A stretch of DNA of 25,005 nucleotides, taken from JBMTVT01 sp049451635 (lineage in GTDB: Bacteria > Bacteroidota > Bacteroidia > Flavobacteriales > Flavobacteriaceae). Under the pieces are notes generated by a model that searched no databases, was not told the DNA's origin, and saw nothing but the letters and a program-made list of their open reading frames with translations. The translations under genes and the position numbers were made by a program. The stretch covers positions 1 through 25,005 of the forward strand of contig JBMTVT010000037.1 in the NCBI GenBank assembly GCA_049451635.1, read 5' to 3'. How positions within the stretch are numbered: the first letter of the stretch is position 1; each line of letters begins with the position of its first letter. This document shows, in pieces, positions 25,002 to 25,005 of this stretch.

Positions 25002-25005
25002 CTAT

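Noticed and set aside
1..25005. CRISPR arrays, tRNA/rRNA genes, insertion sequences
   Set aside because: Looked for regularly spaced repeats, clover-leaf-like GC-rich stretches and transposase motifs; none found.

Overview
The window looks like ordinary chromosome from a marine-type member of the Flavobacteriaceae (Bacteroidota). The DNA is AT-rich. Several genes are preceded by the Bacteroidota -7 box TAnnTTTG, often only a few bases before the start codon, and purine-rich Shine-Dalgarno sequences are largely absent. One large secreted protein ends in a type IX secretion (T9SS) sorting domain, and there is a remnant of a TonB-dependent receptor with a carboxypeptidase-like N-terminal domain. 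I see no tRNA, rRNA, insertion sequence, prophage or CRISPR array. Genus cannot be settled from the sequence alone.

Layout. (1) 84-4070, minus strand: sucA and sucB, the E1 and E2 parts of 2-oxoglutarate dehydrogenase. (2) 4225-6086: a small predicted outer-membrane barrel protein on plus, then on minus a two-gene unit of a trans-polyprenyl diphosphate synthase and an unrecognised 116-residue protein. (3) 6211-12907, plus strand: a tight four-gene efflux operon of TetR-family repressor, TolC-like outer-membrane factor, lipoprotein adaptor and RND permease. A perfect 11-bp-arm palindrome spans its promoter. (4) 12920-13309, minus: a frameshifted and truncated TonB-dependent receptor remnant lying against the end of the RND gene. 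(5) 13472-17289, plus: aspS with a clear terminator, a ClC-family channel or transporter with CBS domains, and a small membrane protein. (6) 17295-19666: a short structured intergenic element, tadA (minus) and dxs (plus). The last two are divergent from a 39-bp gap with two interleaved promoters, and dxs most likely begins at GTG 17877. A bidirectional terminator follows dxs. (7) 19685-24258, minus: the T9SS cargo protein with a PA domain inserted in a beta-propeller region, and a dGTPase. (8) 24319-25005: a secreted carboxypeptidase-like-domain protein with its own terminator. Upstream of it lies a 50-bp element that recurs, without gaps and at 41/50 identity, at the very end of the window.

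How the genes fit together. SucAB feeds the TCA cycle. Dxs starts the MEP isoprenoid pathway and the polyprenyl synthase elongates its products, but the two loci are 12 kb apart and not an operon. The four efflux genes form a self-contained, probably autorepressed tripartite pump.

No obviously new multi-gene system is visible. The most interesting signals are regulatory: the duplicated 50-bp element with 11-bp phased TTAACA-like repeats, the TetR operator, and the interleaved dxs/tadA promoters. Beyond these, the receptor remnant is a sign of gene decay, and several start codons need correcting.
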